A stretch of 64,000 nucleotides of DNA from an uncultured Arthrobacter sp. (GTDB taxonomy: Bacteria; Actinomycetota; Actinomycetes; Actinomycetales; Micrococcaceae), in assembly GCF_947495145.1 (NCBI RefSeq), contig NZ_CANLXP010000001.1, positions 236,172 through 300,171 of the forward strand, read 5' to 3'. The stretch's first letter is position 1. Each line of letters starts with the position of its first letter. Below the pieces are notes generated by a model. The model was given only the letters and a program-made list of their open reading frames with translations. It did not search any database and was not told the origin of the DNA. This document shows positions 63,420-64,000 of this stretch, in pieces. A program made the translations under genes and the position numbers.

Positions 63420-63438
63420 TCCGGCGTGCGACGCCGGA
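63420..63438 (+). other. Hairpin in the ABC-F leader
   Basis: TCCGGCGT-GCG-ACGCCGGA, a perfect 8-bp stem, directly follows the palindrome and ends 2 nt before the AGGAAAGG of the ABC-F gene, so it could hold the Shine-Dalgarno or act in attenuation. Confidence 0.55.
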
Positions 63439-63458
63439 ACAGGAAAGGTTCAGCCACC

Positions 63459-64000
63459 GTGATTACCGTGTCGAATCTTGAGCTGCGCGCGGGCGCAAGG
63501 CTGCTGATGGACCAGGTCTCCTTCCGGGTGGACCGGGGAGACAAGATCGGGTTGGTCGGGCGCAACGGTGCCGGCAAGACCACCCTGACCCGCGTGCTCG
63601 CGGGCGAGAGCCTCCCGGCGGCCGGCGCAGTCACCCGCAATGGAGAGATCGGCTACCTGCCTCAGGACCCGCGTACGCCCAACATGGAACAGTTGGCACG
63701 CGACCGGATTCTCTCTGCCCGCAACCTCGACGTGGTTGTGGGTAAACTCCGCGACACCCAGGACCAGATGGCCAGCGATGATCCCACGGTCCGGGACAAG
63801 GCCATGGCCCGTTATGACCGCCTGGAATCCGAGTTCCTGGCTCACGGCGGATACGCCGCCGAGGCGGAGGCTGCCGCCATCTCGTCGAACCTCGCACTCC
63901 CCGAGCGGATCCTCAACCAGCCGCTGAAGACTCTTTCCGGCGGCCAGCGCCGACGCGTGGAGCTCGCCCGGATCCTCTACTCCGGTGCGGACACCATGCT
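63459..64000 (+). CDS. ABC-F family ATPase, N-terminal part (3' truncated)
   Basis: The first 180 codons of a ribosome-acting or resistance-type ABC-F protein; the gene runs off the window. Walker A is GRNGAGKTT (34-42), preceded by the ABC-F opening MITVSNLELRAGARLLM, and the signature LSGGQRRRVELA is reached near 160. The N-terminus looks like M. tuberculosis Rv1473, which also follows the suf operon there. The GTG at 63459 has AGGAAAGG about 10 nt upstream. Such genes are often regulated by attenuation, and the leader has two palindromes. Confidence 0.9.
   Translation, partial: MITVSNLELRAGARLLMDQVSFRVDRGDKIGLVGRNGAGKTTLTRVLAGESLPAAGAVTRNGEIGYLPQDPRTPNMEQLARDRILSARNLDVVVGKLRDTQDQMASDDPTVRDKAMARYDRLESEFLAHGGYAAEAEAAAISSNLALPERILNQPLKTLSGGQRRRVELARILYSGADTM

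Overview
The window is 64 kb of a high-GC actinobacterial chromosome, most likely from the family Micrococcaceae (Arthrobacter-like). The evidence is the many GTG and TTG starts, the -10 boxes of the form TAnnnT placed 6-8 nt before start codons, the actinobacterial markers (RbpA, WhiA, OpcA, an ANTAR response regulator like PdtaR, CoaE fused to a GrpB domain, a SUF operon led by SufR), and a gene order that parallels M. tuberculosis (pyk, pdtaR, polA, rpsA, coaE, uvrB, uvrA; uvrC, rapZ, yvcK, whiA, gap, pgk, tpiA, secG; pgl, opcA, zwf, tal, tkt, ctaB, ctaA, suf). It is ordinary core chromosome: no insertion sequence, phage, CRISPR array or rRNA was seen.

Layout. 1-5 kb: end of gltB, then gltD, pyk, a bidirectional terminator, the ANTAR regulator, tRNA-Leu(CAA) and a hotdog thioesterase. 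5-18.8 kb: polA, an Eis-like acetyltransferase, rpsA, an RlmG-like methyltransferase, coaE, uvrB, a 588-residue membrane-embedded hydrolase of unknown role, and terC behind a yybP-ykoY (Mn2+) riboswitch. 18.8-25 kb: S33 peptidase, GNAT, SKI2/MTR4-like helicase, tam, a metallo-beta-lactamase-fold hydrolase and a YtrA-type GntR regulator. 25-34.6 kb: uvrA behind a LexA-type box, HAD phosphatase, plsC, uvrC, rapZ, yvcK, whiA. 34.6-39.4 kb: sodA, the glycolytic set gap-pgk-tpiA with secG, and rbpA. 39.4-47.7 kb (minus strand): a pentose-phosphate operon tkt-tal-pgi-zwf-opcA-pgl. 48-52.7 kb: ctaB, a DapA-family gene, ctaA and a two-gene ABC transporter. 52.8-58.6 kb: sufR-sufB-sufD-Rieske ferredoxin-sufC-sufT, then a macrodomain gene. 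58.7-64 kb: an acyl-CoA ligase and an atypical thiolase facing a bioN-bioM-bioY biotin transporter, then the start of an ABC-F gene.

Functional themes are central carbon flux, nucleotide excision repair (uvrA, uvrB and uvrC all present), heme A and Fe-S assembly, and biotin uptake. The points most worth a second look are the ligase/thiolase pair beside BioMNY (the thiolase has Ser where its second catalytic Cys should be), a perfect 10+1+10 palindrome between bioY and the ABC-F gene, the riboswitch on terC, a leaderless 28-codon ORF ahead of rpsA, a Rex-like box before ctaB, a long two-tier hairpin between sodA and gap, and a recurrent leaderless-promoter signature.
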